In this document: one piece after another, positions 9,374 to 16,917 of the stretch
Numbering within the stretch: position 1 is the first letter of the stretch
How the letters are laid out: the number at the start of each line of letters is the position of its first letter
Origin: Gymnopilus junonius
Taxonomy: Eukaryota > Basidiomycota > Agaricomycetes > Agaricales > Galerinaceae
Reading direction: 5' to 3'
Assembly: GCA_015501075.1 (NCBI GenBank)
Contig: JADNYJ010000654.1
Location: forward strand, 1 to 16,917
DNA length: 16,917 nucleotides
Notes under the pieces: generated by a model
Seen by the model: the letters and a program-made list of their open reading frames with translations, nothing else
The model's database searches: none
What the model was told of the DNA's origin: nothing
Program-made: the position numbers and the translations under genes

Positions 9374-9391
9374 GAGTGCCGCCTTGGAGTG
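9374..9391 (-). repeat. candidate right terminus of the Plavaka-like element
   Basis: Read on the minus strand it begins CACTCCAAGGCGGCACTC, similar to the left candidate CACTGCCAAGACGGCAGT (one gap, three mismatches). The absence of a matching target duplication and the presence of further subterminal-type repeats beyond it weaken the call. Confidence 0.3.
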
Positions 9392-9488
9392 CCAATACGT
9401 TCTAGTACATTGGAATATAGGTATACATTCAATACATCGAAGCTAATCAATGCATTGCAATCTATAGCTCTAAAAATCTATAAATTTT

Positions 9489-9506
9489 AATACATTGCAA
9501 TGTATT
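9489..9506. repeat. 18-bp perfect palindrome
   Basis: AATACATTGCAATGTATT equals its own reverse complement and combines two inverted TACATTGC half-sites. It is a natural site for a dimeric DNA-binding protein. The binding partner is unknown; the accessory gene at 7675 is one candidate by inference. Confidence 0.75.
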
Positions 9507-9740
9507 GACGCTCTCAATTACATTGCCATGCAACTATCGATTTGATATATGGCAATACAACGCTCGCTGAAGACTGCAGCCGTTGCGAGGAATGTACTTT
9601 ATATATTGCAGTACGTTTCCTTGTATTAACCCAGTTTTTTCTATGATGTTTACGTTCATTACTGAGCCAATGAATTCGCCTGGCGCCACAACAAATTACC
9701 ATAGAAGTCATTTCCTACAACAGGTACATTGCTTCCGAGT

Positions 9741-10666
9741 GGTGATTCACATTCAGATAGAGGTGCTAATTCAATGATGTTATATATGGATATGAGGATC
9801 CATCATGCAACACATGACCAGGAAACAGTCCCGAGTGAGCATAGAATTGTATCTTCAATGGAAGGAGGGCGAACCTGGACTTGAGCAGTGTTTATGAAGA
9901 CTTTAATTTCTCAGCATGGGCTCAACAAATTTAAGCAACGAGACTCAAGTCCTCCTCCCTGATGTCATGATCTCGAAATGGGAGACACGGTTTCACACAT
10001 GAGACTTGCCGTTGACACCATGGTGCCGTCGCCAATAAAAATGCCGTTCACGGGAATTTTATCTCAAAATAGACCATAAAGGATAAGTTTTGTCGACGAT
10101 TAAAGAAAGAAGGTTAGGTAAAAAAGACGCTGATCAGACACAGAATACACGCAAATGAAAAATCAAATATAGGAAAGGCTTGTGGAAAGGTTTCCAGAGA
10201 CGAGAATTATCAAATGATGTGGGTGAAAAGCAGATATCAGCAAAAATCCCTTGCGCGAGAGTGACCTTGAACCATCTCAACACCGAGGGAATCAAGTCCG
10301 ACTGCGCATTGTGGCATGAAAGAGAGAGTGGTTGAAATATCCATCAGCCATTACCATGGTATGAGGAGGGCATTTCCGGCTCTGACGTGAACCTCCTGGC
10401 GGCGTGACGAATCATGAAGGGCTGGAGATGTAGCGCTCAGTTCGTCAGGACCGGCAAATGGAGAGGAAGCCCCAAACGAATGCCAGCATTTAAATTTGCA
10501 GTAGGGGAATGCCATTGCCAATGGTCGTTATGTTCCTGGGATATTTACAAGTAACATACAGCTAAATACCTTCTCAGGTAAGCCTATGTCACGAAAACAT
10601 TTCAGTTGCTGTTAGGCGAGAAGACTTTGCCAACTGGTTCTCACCTAGAATGGCATGCCATTTAAG
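9741..10666. other. non-coding interval
   Basis: No frame here has coding character, no known RNA was recognised, and no repeat stands out. CpG content is normal. The segment next to 10660 is presumably the 3'UTR and downstream region of the small secreted-protein gene on the minus strand. Confidence 0.5.
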
Positions 10667-11097
10667 TTAATCGTCGCCGGAAGTGGTACTTGTATATTCA
10701 GCGACAGGCAAACCTGCTCCTTGACTGCGAAGTGAAGATCATCCAACAGAACCATTCCAGATAACGGCAGTGTTACTCACCTCGCATCGTCTTTTACTGC
10801 AGGGGAAATGGGAATGAGAGGGTGTGAGGATCTATCTGTTGGCACTGAAGGAGAACTTTTGAGCATTTGAAGTTGCCTCAACCTAGCCACTGCAAGGCCC
10901 TGGTGGAAACGGAGAATGTCCTCCTCGGAAATACTGCGAACTGAGATACCACCACGGCGAAATGGAGGACTTGCATCGATGGTATTCGCCGAGGGGTTCA
11001 GGTACCCGAGGTGGTCGTGCGCGAGGGGAAGAGATAGCGTAACTGACGCTTGGAGGAGTGAAAGAACCACAAATGTGAAGAGGGAGAGCAACTTCAT
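10667..11097 (-). CDS. small predicted secreted protein, two exons, 124 aa
   Basis: Exon 1 is 11097-10781 and exon 2 is 10724-10667, separated by a 56-bp intron (10725-10780) with GTGAGT donor and TTCGCAG acceptor. Splicing joins GCG-AG to T-CAA and gives a continuous frame ending in TAA (10667-10669). The start is the ATG at 11097, because it puts a classic signal peptide at the very N-terminus: MKLLSLFTFVVLSLLQASVT, likely cleaved after about residue 20-22. The mature part is short, Ser/Pro-rich, has no cysteine, and carries a dibasic-type FRRGG near residue 50 and a helix-forming SEEDILRFHQGLAVARLRQL. No family recognised. It is intact, has normal CpG content and no transposon features, so it is the best candidate host gene here. 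It may be a secreted peptide precursor or small effector-like protein (inference). Confidence 0.68.
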
Positions 11098-12611
11098 GAC
11101 GAGATTCAACAGAGTAGCCGACAGAACGACCAAGAGGAAGCCATCCTGGACGTCCCAATGTTTTAACCAACAATCGGCATATGAAAGGATGGTTCTATCA
11201 CGTCTTGCCGATGGTTCGAGGCCACTAAATCCTGATCATTGTTTCAAAATTGAACCAGCGGACACAGATATGACTTATCACTACCGCACAGGGGCCTAAA
11301 CTATGCATTAAAGGCATTGAGCTGTCGAGGAGGCAGAAAGTATGGACTAGAAGCTGTCGAAAACGTCTACGATGGAGCGCCTTGCCACCATTACTGAATT
11401 ACCATTCGTTAGTTCTGTAGAACGAGCACCTCCCTTCAGATGCGACATTGTTGCATGAGTCTAGCCAGGGTTATAGGCTTAGCCCAAAATATTCCATACA
11501 TCGACTACTCTAAATTTATCGAACAGAATGCGGTCCTGAAACTATGAGTCAGTCCTCCAAGATGACGGAAAAACAGGGAAAGAGATGAATACTCTGATAC
11601 GGTACATCTTGTCTTTGAAGGATGAGGCCAGGCAGGGGAAGGATGGGTGGCACGTCATTGCCGCATCGGCAGTTTGTTGCTACCGGATGTTTCCGATCAG
11701 CTGCATAGTAGCTGGAATTAGCCGTAGACCGTTCAAATTTGCCACACAGCTGGCGGGTAACTTTTTTCGATTGGGTAAAACTCGGGGAAAATATATAAGT
11801 TATTGTTTAAAATGACCAATCTGGAAAATTGACATATTGGTTAGCATTTAAACAGACTGAGAAGAGAATGATAATGTACTTAAAATGATAAATTGCTCGT
11901 CGATTCACCCTGGTGTACAATTTTGCCTTTTTCGAGTGACTGACCTGTGCCAAAAGTCGGTCAAAATTGTAAAATTTGGGGCTATTTACTCAGAAAGAGT
12001 TTTTATCAATGCCGCGGACCTAAAATGGGCTGAAAGCTTTACCTTCTCGTCGTCCGACTTCTCTACAGCTTCCAAAGATCTTTCCATAATTCACCTTATT
12101 GTGAAAGGCCGAGAAGATGTCAAAATTATCTGGTAGGAAAATGCATCACACGCATGCTCGGATGCCTCAGTACGAGACCAGGCGTCCTCATAAGTGCCAC
12201 GCTGAGTCTCGATGACAAATTTAACTATAAGCAAAGCGTAAGATGTTATGCCCCCATATGTTCAAACACACATGCTGTTTCTCATAATACATTACCATGC
12301 ACAATTGTGTGAATATTGGTCTTCAATGGATGGATTCGAGACCTTGCAATTCGCAGATGGCATAAGAGAAATGTTGGAAAAATATCAATCAGTGTTGTAC
12401 AGAGGAATCATACACAAGAGATCAGTATGGAATTGTATTCGACTAGCAACTACTTTAATATCACAGAACCAACACAGCATGCGATAAAGAAATGGGTTCA
12501 AGCAAAGAAATGAAGGTGTTTAGGGATAGTAAAAGGTAACCTCTGGCGGACGCGACTCAAAAACCTGTAAATTGTGTGAGTGAAATGAAACCAAGCGATG
12601 ACACGGAGCCT
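11098..12611. other. non-coding interval with only weak short frames
   Basis: Holds the upstream region of the secreted-protein gene and a long AT-leaning stretch. Open frames of 65-85 codons at 11585-11815, 11885-12136 and 12248-12513 have no recognisable motif, no convincing splice partners and composition like their surroundings. I do not call them genes. No RNA gene or repeat recognised. Confidence 0.5.
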
Positions 12612-13109
12612 TCACCTTTCGATGACAATGTCAATGAGATGACCATCATCACAGTGTGCATTAATTACAGTGCCATCTGCTGAAGCTCGCATCACTACAA
12701 TGTTACCACGCCAGACATCGTCCAGAGCTTCGTTACTTGGAAGATGAGAGTGGTTCTGGCAGAACATGAGGAAATTGTGATGTCGACCATCCTGAGTAAG
12801 GCGGACCCGTGCCTCATGGATGTAGGGCTGAATATGCCGATGTCGAAGAGTGCTTCAACCCATGGGTACCGGACTGTTGCGCGCCGCACTTGGTCGAAAT
12901 TTGAGTGAATACGACATGCCAAAGCGGCTGTGCATTCCGAGATTGGAATAGCCTGGCGCGTAGGTAGAGCGATTTCTTCTACAGACTTTGTCAGCCGCGA
13001 TGAAGAACAGAATGTCAAAAGCAGTACCGGGGACAAAGGAGGAGTACCACGAATAAATTGGGGCATGCTGGATACTGAGGTCTGCATGGCTGACGCTGGT
13101 CAGCCCTCG
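12612..13109 (-). pseudogene. Agaricomycete-type unknown protein, C-terminal exon with one internal stop
   Basis: A single minus-strand frame of 165 codons is interrupted once, by TGA at 12855-12857 where Arg (CGA) fits. Motifs in order: SWYSSFVPGTAFDILFFIAA, RSTYAPGYSNLGMHSRFGMS, KFRPSAARNSPVPMG, [stop], YIHEARVRLTQDGRHHNFL, FCQNHSHLPSNEAL, WRGNIVVMRA, INAHCDDGHLIDIVIER-stop (12612-12614). The last third strongly recalls a repeated, unnamed protein family of mushroom-forming fungi. The frame opens after TAA at 13110-13112, and several AG dinucleotides (13080-13098) could serve as acceptor, so upstream exons probably exist or existed. It lies head-to-head with the plus-strand locus beginning at 13505. 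Function unknown; the lesion is so minimal that recent inactivation is likely. Confidence 0.6.
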
Positions 13110-13504
13110 TTAAATTCGTAAAGGTTAAACAATAAGCAAGAAAAGAAGTCGAATGGCTGAAGAGCTAGAGGAATGGAAATACCCAATCAGGAAATGTCGG
13201 CCGATGCAAGACAAAAGGACCGACAGATTCGTGCAACGAGGATGCGAAGCACCCAATGCCAGCTTCTACTGCCACTCTTCCAGCTGCTGAAGATAATAGC
13301 AGACTGGCTTCCAGCCCCAGGATATGAAAGAGAGGCACGTCTCAGGGGCACGCAGTTAGTCCAAGCAGTCGAAAATAATAATAAGTGGCCTTCAGCAGCA
13401 TAGAGCAAGGACAATATACAGGGAAAGACGAGGATCCGAGAAAGCTTGGACACATGGATGTATAAGATGCAAGAGGAGGAGTAAGTCCACTACAGAACCA
13501 GGTC
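13110..13504. other. interval between divergent relics
   Basis: Expected to hold 5' exons or promoters of the two divergent loci. A plus frame of 76 codons (13173-13403) and a minus frame of 88 codons (13453-13187) overlap here. Neither shows a recognisable motif, so I assign no gene. A donor-like GGTAAGT is absent from the plus frame end. Confidence 0.35.
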
Positions 13505-15490
13505 ATGTCGATGTTTAGGAATATCTTTGGGCACAGACCTGCCAATGATGATGTTGAACTGCAGGCTGTCCCTGAGGAGAACCGCATTTCCAACCAATTT
13601 GCTCTTCCGCAGTCAATGGACTTGCATAGTGATTCTCCTCGGCGTCTCTTCCTCACTTCACACCTTCGGCTACATCTCCCACATCACGCGTTGTTGAATG
13701 CCACCCCCCTCATCCTCCTCCGTCTAACTCTTCTCGGCTGTCAGTCAGCCCTATGGTTCCCACTGTCGCTTCTCCGATGCCACTTTATTCTTCAGCCGAC
13801 TTTACTTTTACTACTCCGGAGCATCCACATCCCAGTGAAGACCATGATATGGAGGATACCAGAATGGGTGTTTCTTTGGACCAGCAAGCGTCATCGTCTC
13901 TTAGCGGAGCTGTCTCAGCCGGATTCAGGTTCAGCTCAGTCGACATATCTCCAACCAAGCGAAAGCATTTTGAGGGCGGCAAAAGTAAGGTACGTCTGGT
14001 TGAAGTGGATCCAATGACACAGGTATGTCGCTTGTAACATTGACATTGACAAGGTTCTTTGTTGACTGCTCCTGGCCAGAGGCGTAAGGAGAAAGTTATC
14101 GGGAACAACTAGAATCAGACGGAGAGCAATTCAGATGACATGTTGAGCAGAAGGCAGCTTCGGAGATAGCTGAGGCTACGGCTCTGGCCAAGTCAGTGAC
14201 AGAGCAAGCAGCGAAGGGTTAAGCAGGTGGAAGAGATGGCAAATAGGATGGAGGTTATCCTCGGGAAGGTTTCAGTGGCCGAGGCACGAGCGGACAAGGC
14301 AGAGAAGGAGGAGGCGAGGTTGAGGGAGAAGGTCAGAGATGCAGAAGACCAAGCGAGGACCGCTCGTGAGGAGGCAGACAAGTGGGTAGATGATGCTAAT
14401 CGTCGACTGAAGGACATCCAAAGGAAGGTGGACGAGGTGTTGGAGAAGGCTTCACTTGCTGACAAGAGAGCAGACAATGCCTGAGGCGGAACTGACACGA
14501 TTTAAAGCAAGATTGTCTGCTGCCCCGACAATGTCAGCTGCCCCGTCGATGCCAGCTGCCCCCGATGTCAGCTGCCCCGCGATGTCAGATGCCTTGCAAT
14601 GACAGTCTATTGAGGTGACAATGGAGGCACCAGAAACCGACACAGCTGGCAGCGAGAACCAGCATCGGGTCAGATGGGATGACCAAACTACAGGGAACAC
14701 CTCACTTGAAGTGAGAAAGGCTGTTGAGGATACTGCTATGGATTCCGATGACAATGTTGATCTGCATCTTGCAATTCGTTCTGATGATGAAGAGGACCTT
14801 GAAATTGACGAGCGGAGCAAAGGGAAGCAAAGGGAAACAATCATCTCAACTTCGACTGTTACTCTGCCAAGGATGATTGTCGACGACGAAGCTGGGGTAA
14901 GTTTTCATGAGACGTTCTTGTCTGACCTAATGTTTTCTATTCTCATTACAGAACAATGGAGGGACCAGTAAGCGGGATGACAAAGGCTGGACCACGTCGT
15001 TGGTCAAAACCAATCTCCATCGCATTCAAATCGCAAGTCAGCGGCTGGCAATAAAGAGGTGCATATTCTGTTAAAGGTTGATGAATACAACGTTGATTGT
15101 ACATATTCAAAGGTTCCTCCACCCAGAAAATTTGGCAGGCGCTGGCTGGCGGATCTGATGTTGGCTCAAATCGCTGAACAAATGGTCCGAAGGATGCTTG
15201 GAGTATGGTCCAAGCAATTGTAAATCTGGGAACGGAGTACCTGCGTCAGGAAGCGATGGAGAGGATGAAGAAAGTGAGGTGGAGCAACCCACCAGTAACT
15301 CCCGATCAAAGGAGCAAAATAGATCAAACAACCAGAGGAGAATGACTTCGGAAAGTGCCAGCGAGGATGAAGACGAAGATGACCACTTGATGCGAGACCT
15401 TGATCGAAAGTATGCGCAGTATCCTAGGAAGAAGAAATCATTTCGGGGTCCCGTCCACGAGGTTACGATACTGAAAAGGCGAAGATAGTG
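13505..15490 (+). pseudogene. decayed Ser/Pro-rich, coiled-coil, acidic protein
   Basis: Starts at ATG 13505 (MSMFRNIFGHRPANDD). After a one-base shift near 13635 the frame continues as a Ser/Pro/Thr-rich low-complexity region (TPSATSPTSR...HPPHPPPSNSS) to SPTKRKHFEGGKSKVRLVEVD. Intron 14023-14079. Then comes a long coiled coil (EQKAASEIAEATALAKS; VEEMANRMEVILGKV; AEARADKAEKEEARLREKV), a minisatellite (14516-14593), an acidic part (DSDDNVDLHLAI, SDDEEDLEID), intron 14897-14951, a possible Cys-containing patch (GCLEYGPSNCKSGNG at ~15190-15235) that may be the remnant of a zinc cluster, and another acidic run (SDGEDEESEVEQ) with a basic end (YPRKKKSFRG). Stops at 14136 and 14600 are TGA where Arg fits, with further frameshifts near 14108, 14220 and 14480. 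Overall plan resembles Zn-cluster/coiled-coil proteins common in Agaricomycetes; exact family unknown. Confidence 0.55.
14516..14593 (+). repeat. short GC-rich minisatellite in the coiled-coil gene
   Basis: Four to five copies of a unit close to ATGTCAGCTGCCCCGTCG (14531-14548, 14549-14564, 14565-14581, partial copies on both sides). Copy lengths are 18, 16 and 17 bases. The second and third together lose three bases, so the frame is restored after them. The peptide unit is MSAAPS-like. Confidence 0.75.
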
Positions 15491-15543
15491 GTTAGTCATT
15501 TCGACATCAATGTTGCAACAATTCCCTTAATAATTTACCTAGA

Positions 15544-16415
15544 CGCATAAGAAAACTGATCAATGCTTTTATGAGCATGCAGAAGGACAAGGACATCATC
15601 TCCACTGAGCTTGCAACAGAGAAGGAAGTGCGTGAATACATGATGGCGTCGGAGACGGACGTTACTGCAGCCTATGAGGCCGTATCTCACTGGACGATTG
15701 AAATGCGGGTGGAATCGAGCTTTGTGCCAGCTCTTCATAGAGCATTGGGAGAAACAGTACGGTGTGAACTGGATAAGGGTGGTTTGAACTTCTTGCGCGA
15801 AAAGTTTGAAGATCGCCTATGACACTCAAGGCTATGCTCAAGAAGCAGCAGAAATATCTCAAGAATCCAGAGGTGGAGGCAAGGGCAAAACAATTGTCGA
15901 GAAGGAATGGTCACAGAGACAGAGTAAGTGGGCAATTAATATATTGAAAGCATTCTGATGTGGGCTTTGAAATAGCTTTGGATAGACTGGAGAATCATAT
16001 GTTCCTCTATGATGAGGAATCACAATGGTTCGACCAACCAAGTGTGGAGGCAATTGCTTGGGATGATTGATAAATTGGGTATGGCGGGTATGAGCTCCGA
16101 TGAAAGTGAACTGGATGAAAATGGCGACCCAGTTTACTTCATGAGGAAACGACATTGGAGACCTCGGCGAATAACCGAGCGACTCATCCTCATCGATAAG
16201 TGTAGAAACACCACAACTGGCACTGGAGATATTGGCCAGGAAATCCAGCAAGGTGACGAAAATGAGGTGGAGATCGGCACAGTAAACGCGATCCACTGAC
16301 GGGTTGTCCAGCGAACTACTATCGAGAGGAATATGTGGCCAGCCTAGACAACATGCTTTATCATGAGTTGGATATGCAGTCTGAAGAAGAGTTGGATGAC
16401 TTACAGGATCTGTGA
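15544..16415 (+). pseudogene. decayed C-terminal module with SSDESE motif
   Basis: After a probable intron 15491-15542 (GTTAGT...CCTAG) a helical segment follows: MSMQKDKDIISTELATEKEV, then REYMMASETDV, HWTIEMRVESSF and GETVRCELDKGG. This frame ends at TGA 15820-15822, while ATG at 15819 opens the next frame: MTLKAMLKKQQKYLKNPEVE, AKQLSRRNGHRDR. Intron 15924-15975. Then QLLGMIDKLGMAGMSSDESE, a shift, GNPAR followed by TGA codons at 16254 and 16263 where Arg fits, and finally KRDPLTGCPANYYREEYVAS ending TGA 16413-16415. The SSDESE...W..R...LPxNxY layout matches a repeated uncharacterised Agaricomycete family I recall. Whether this is the C-terminus of the upstream locus or a separate gene cannot be decided here; a one-base frameshift at 15820 is more likely than a true overlap. 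Confidence 0.55.
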
Positions 16416-16443
16416 TGACTGGGCTATGGTAAATGATTTCTTG

Positions 16444-16917
16444 TTAGATAATTTGTGCTGGATACAATACCATTGTCAGAGCGATATATAGATCACATAA
16501 CCAATCGAAAAACTCACACACTTCTGCAAAAAGAGGAACATCATTCATTTTGGACTCCTGGCTCAGGGTACTCCATCTTGGAATGTCTATCCTGATGTTG
16601 AGCCAATCCATGGAAAAGGGATCCTTGTCGATAGGGGTTGTCCATGAGGTCGTTTCTGCAGCAAAAAACACAAGGTTGAAGTGGATAATCCACTCCAGCC
16701 TCTGTGCAACTGCAACAGGAATGTGCGCGGTGGATGACAAGAAATGTGGCCATGGGTTAGGGTTGAGAATGACCTCGCGCACATGTGGACACTGACAAAT
16801 AATATAATCAATCAGTGACGACTGCTGTGTACACTTCAAACACTGTTGCATAGGTTGCTGCACAGTACCCTCTGTGTGCTGTGGATTATCCATGACATGC
16901 ATGAATGTTACATTGCT
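16444..16917 (-). CDS. unknown protein, frame open to the window edge
   Basis: A minus-strand frame of 152 codons from ATG 16902 to TAA at 16444, and still open upstream to 16917, so the true start may lie outside. Near the N-terminus it has CLKCTQ and, after 12 more residues, CQCPHVREVI, a CxxC...CxC arrangement that could bind zinc. The rest is Trp-rich (PNPWPHF, RLEWII, SWTTP, MDWLNIR, PRWSTL, FFDWLCDLYIAL). There is a weak resemblance to the terminal Cys/His region of reverse transcriptases, but no His in the expected place. It is one of the longest uninterrupted frames in the window, and the antisense frames there look worse. Function not assigned; it could be an exon of a host gene or of another transposon. 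Confidence 0.4.
   Translation of the reverse strand, partial: SNVTFMHVMDNPQHTEGTVQQPMQQCLKCTQQSSLIDYIICQCPHVREVILNPNPWPHFLSSTAHIPVAVAQRLEWIIHFNLVFFAAETTSWTTPIDKDPFSMDWLNIRIDIPRWSTLSQESKMNDVPLFAEVCEFFDWLCDLYIALTMVLYPAQII

Larger units (their letters stand above)
3081..9391. mobile_element. decayed Plavaka-like (CACTA/EnSpm-type) DNA transposon, approximate limits
   Basis: A two-gene element: transposase relic on the minus strand (7623-3450) and a divergent partner gene on the plus strand (7675-~9100), flanked on both sides by short AT-rich repeats containing TACATTGC and CAATGTATTG. The left candidate terminus begins CACTGCCAAG (3081) where the CpG-depleted block stops. A partly matching inverted sequence ends at 9391 (GAGTGCCGCCTTGGAGTG). 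CACTA-superfamily ends start with CACT, so the left end is attractive. However, no 3-bp target duplication is present (GGT on the left, CCA on the right), and TACATTGC-type repeats continue past 9391 to about 9735. The right boundary is therefore uncertain. The content of the element is much surer than its ends. Confidence 0.5.
9300..9740. repeat. right flank: clustered TACATTGC / CAATGTATTG repeats
   Basis: No gene. TACATTGC occurs at 9491-9498, 9519-9526 and 9725-9732. CAATGTATTGACG (9498-9510) repeats exactly the 13-mer at 3141-3153. The palindrome CAATGCATTG sits at 9448-9457. These match the repeats at the left side of the transposon and are the best evidence that both flanks belong to one element or to related elements. 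Confidence 0.55.

Noticed and set aside
3078..9394. 3-bp target duplication around the Plavaka-like element
   Set aside because: GGT on the left and CCA on the right are not identical; no shift of a few bases at either end gives a clear match.
11585..12513. Four plus-strand frames of 65-83 codons
   Set aside because: No motif, no supporting splice sites, composition like the surrounding non-coding DNA.
13173..13453. Opposed frames of 76 (plus) and 88 (minus) codons
   Set aside because: Neither has recognisable motifs; the only nearby intron-like gap (about 21 bp) is too short to splice.
14193..14498. Minus-strand Ser-rich frame of 101 codons
   Set aside because: Antisense of the Lys/Glu/Ala coiled coil, which is clearly the coding strand.

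Overview
The window looks like a transposon-rich stretch of a filamentous basidiomycete genome, most likely an Agaricomycete. Evidence: the reconstructable genes are split by 45-61 bp GT-AG introns, and the largest gene matches what I recall of the Plavaka-type (CACTA/EnSpm-like) transposase that is expanded in mushroom genomes. Several other fragments resemble lineage-restricted Agaricomycete families. I saw no rRNA, tRNA, CRISPR or bacterial signals. All family calls are from recognition, not from a search.

Layout. (1) 1-~3070 is an almost CpG-free block (about six CpG outside the MITE). It holds a ghost plus-strand reading frame with a zinc-finger-like motif (about 1230-1990) and the C-terminal third of a Helitron-type Pif1-like helicase on the minus strand (2254-3079). 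A CpG-rich, 625-bp hAT-type MITE (96-720) with a perfect 8-bp target duplication is inserted into this block. (2) ~3080-9400 or ~9735 is a decayed Plavaka-like element with two divergent genes: the transposase on the minus strand (7623-3450, at least eight introns still visible) and an accessory plus-strand gene (7675-~9100) with a globular N-terminal part, coiled coil, 21-nt heptad repeat and basic tail. Both flanks carry TACATTGC-type repeats. (3) 9740-12600 is mostly non-coding. Its one clearly intact gene is a small predicted secreted protein of 124 aa in two exons (11097-10667, minus). (4) 12612-16415 holds a minus-strand relic with a single internal stop, facing away from a plus-strand decayed locus. 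That locus has a Ser/Pro-rich N-terminus, a long coiled coil, an acidic stretch and a C-terminal part with an SSDESE motif. (5) The right edge carries a 152-aa minus-strand reading frame that runs out of the window.

The unifying theme is decay. Nearly every substitution-type stop I found in a recognisable frame is TGA where CGA (Arg) fits, which is the signature of CpG-to-TpG deamination, mixed with one-base indels. The order of events inferred is: old Helitron block heavily mutated at CpG; younger, lightly mutated Plavaka element and neighbours; MITE insertion after the heavy CpG loss. The most novel point is the divergent two-gene arrangement of the Plavaka-like element with its undescribed partner gene.
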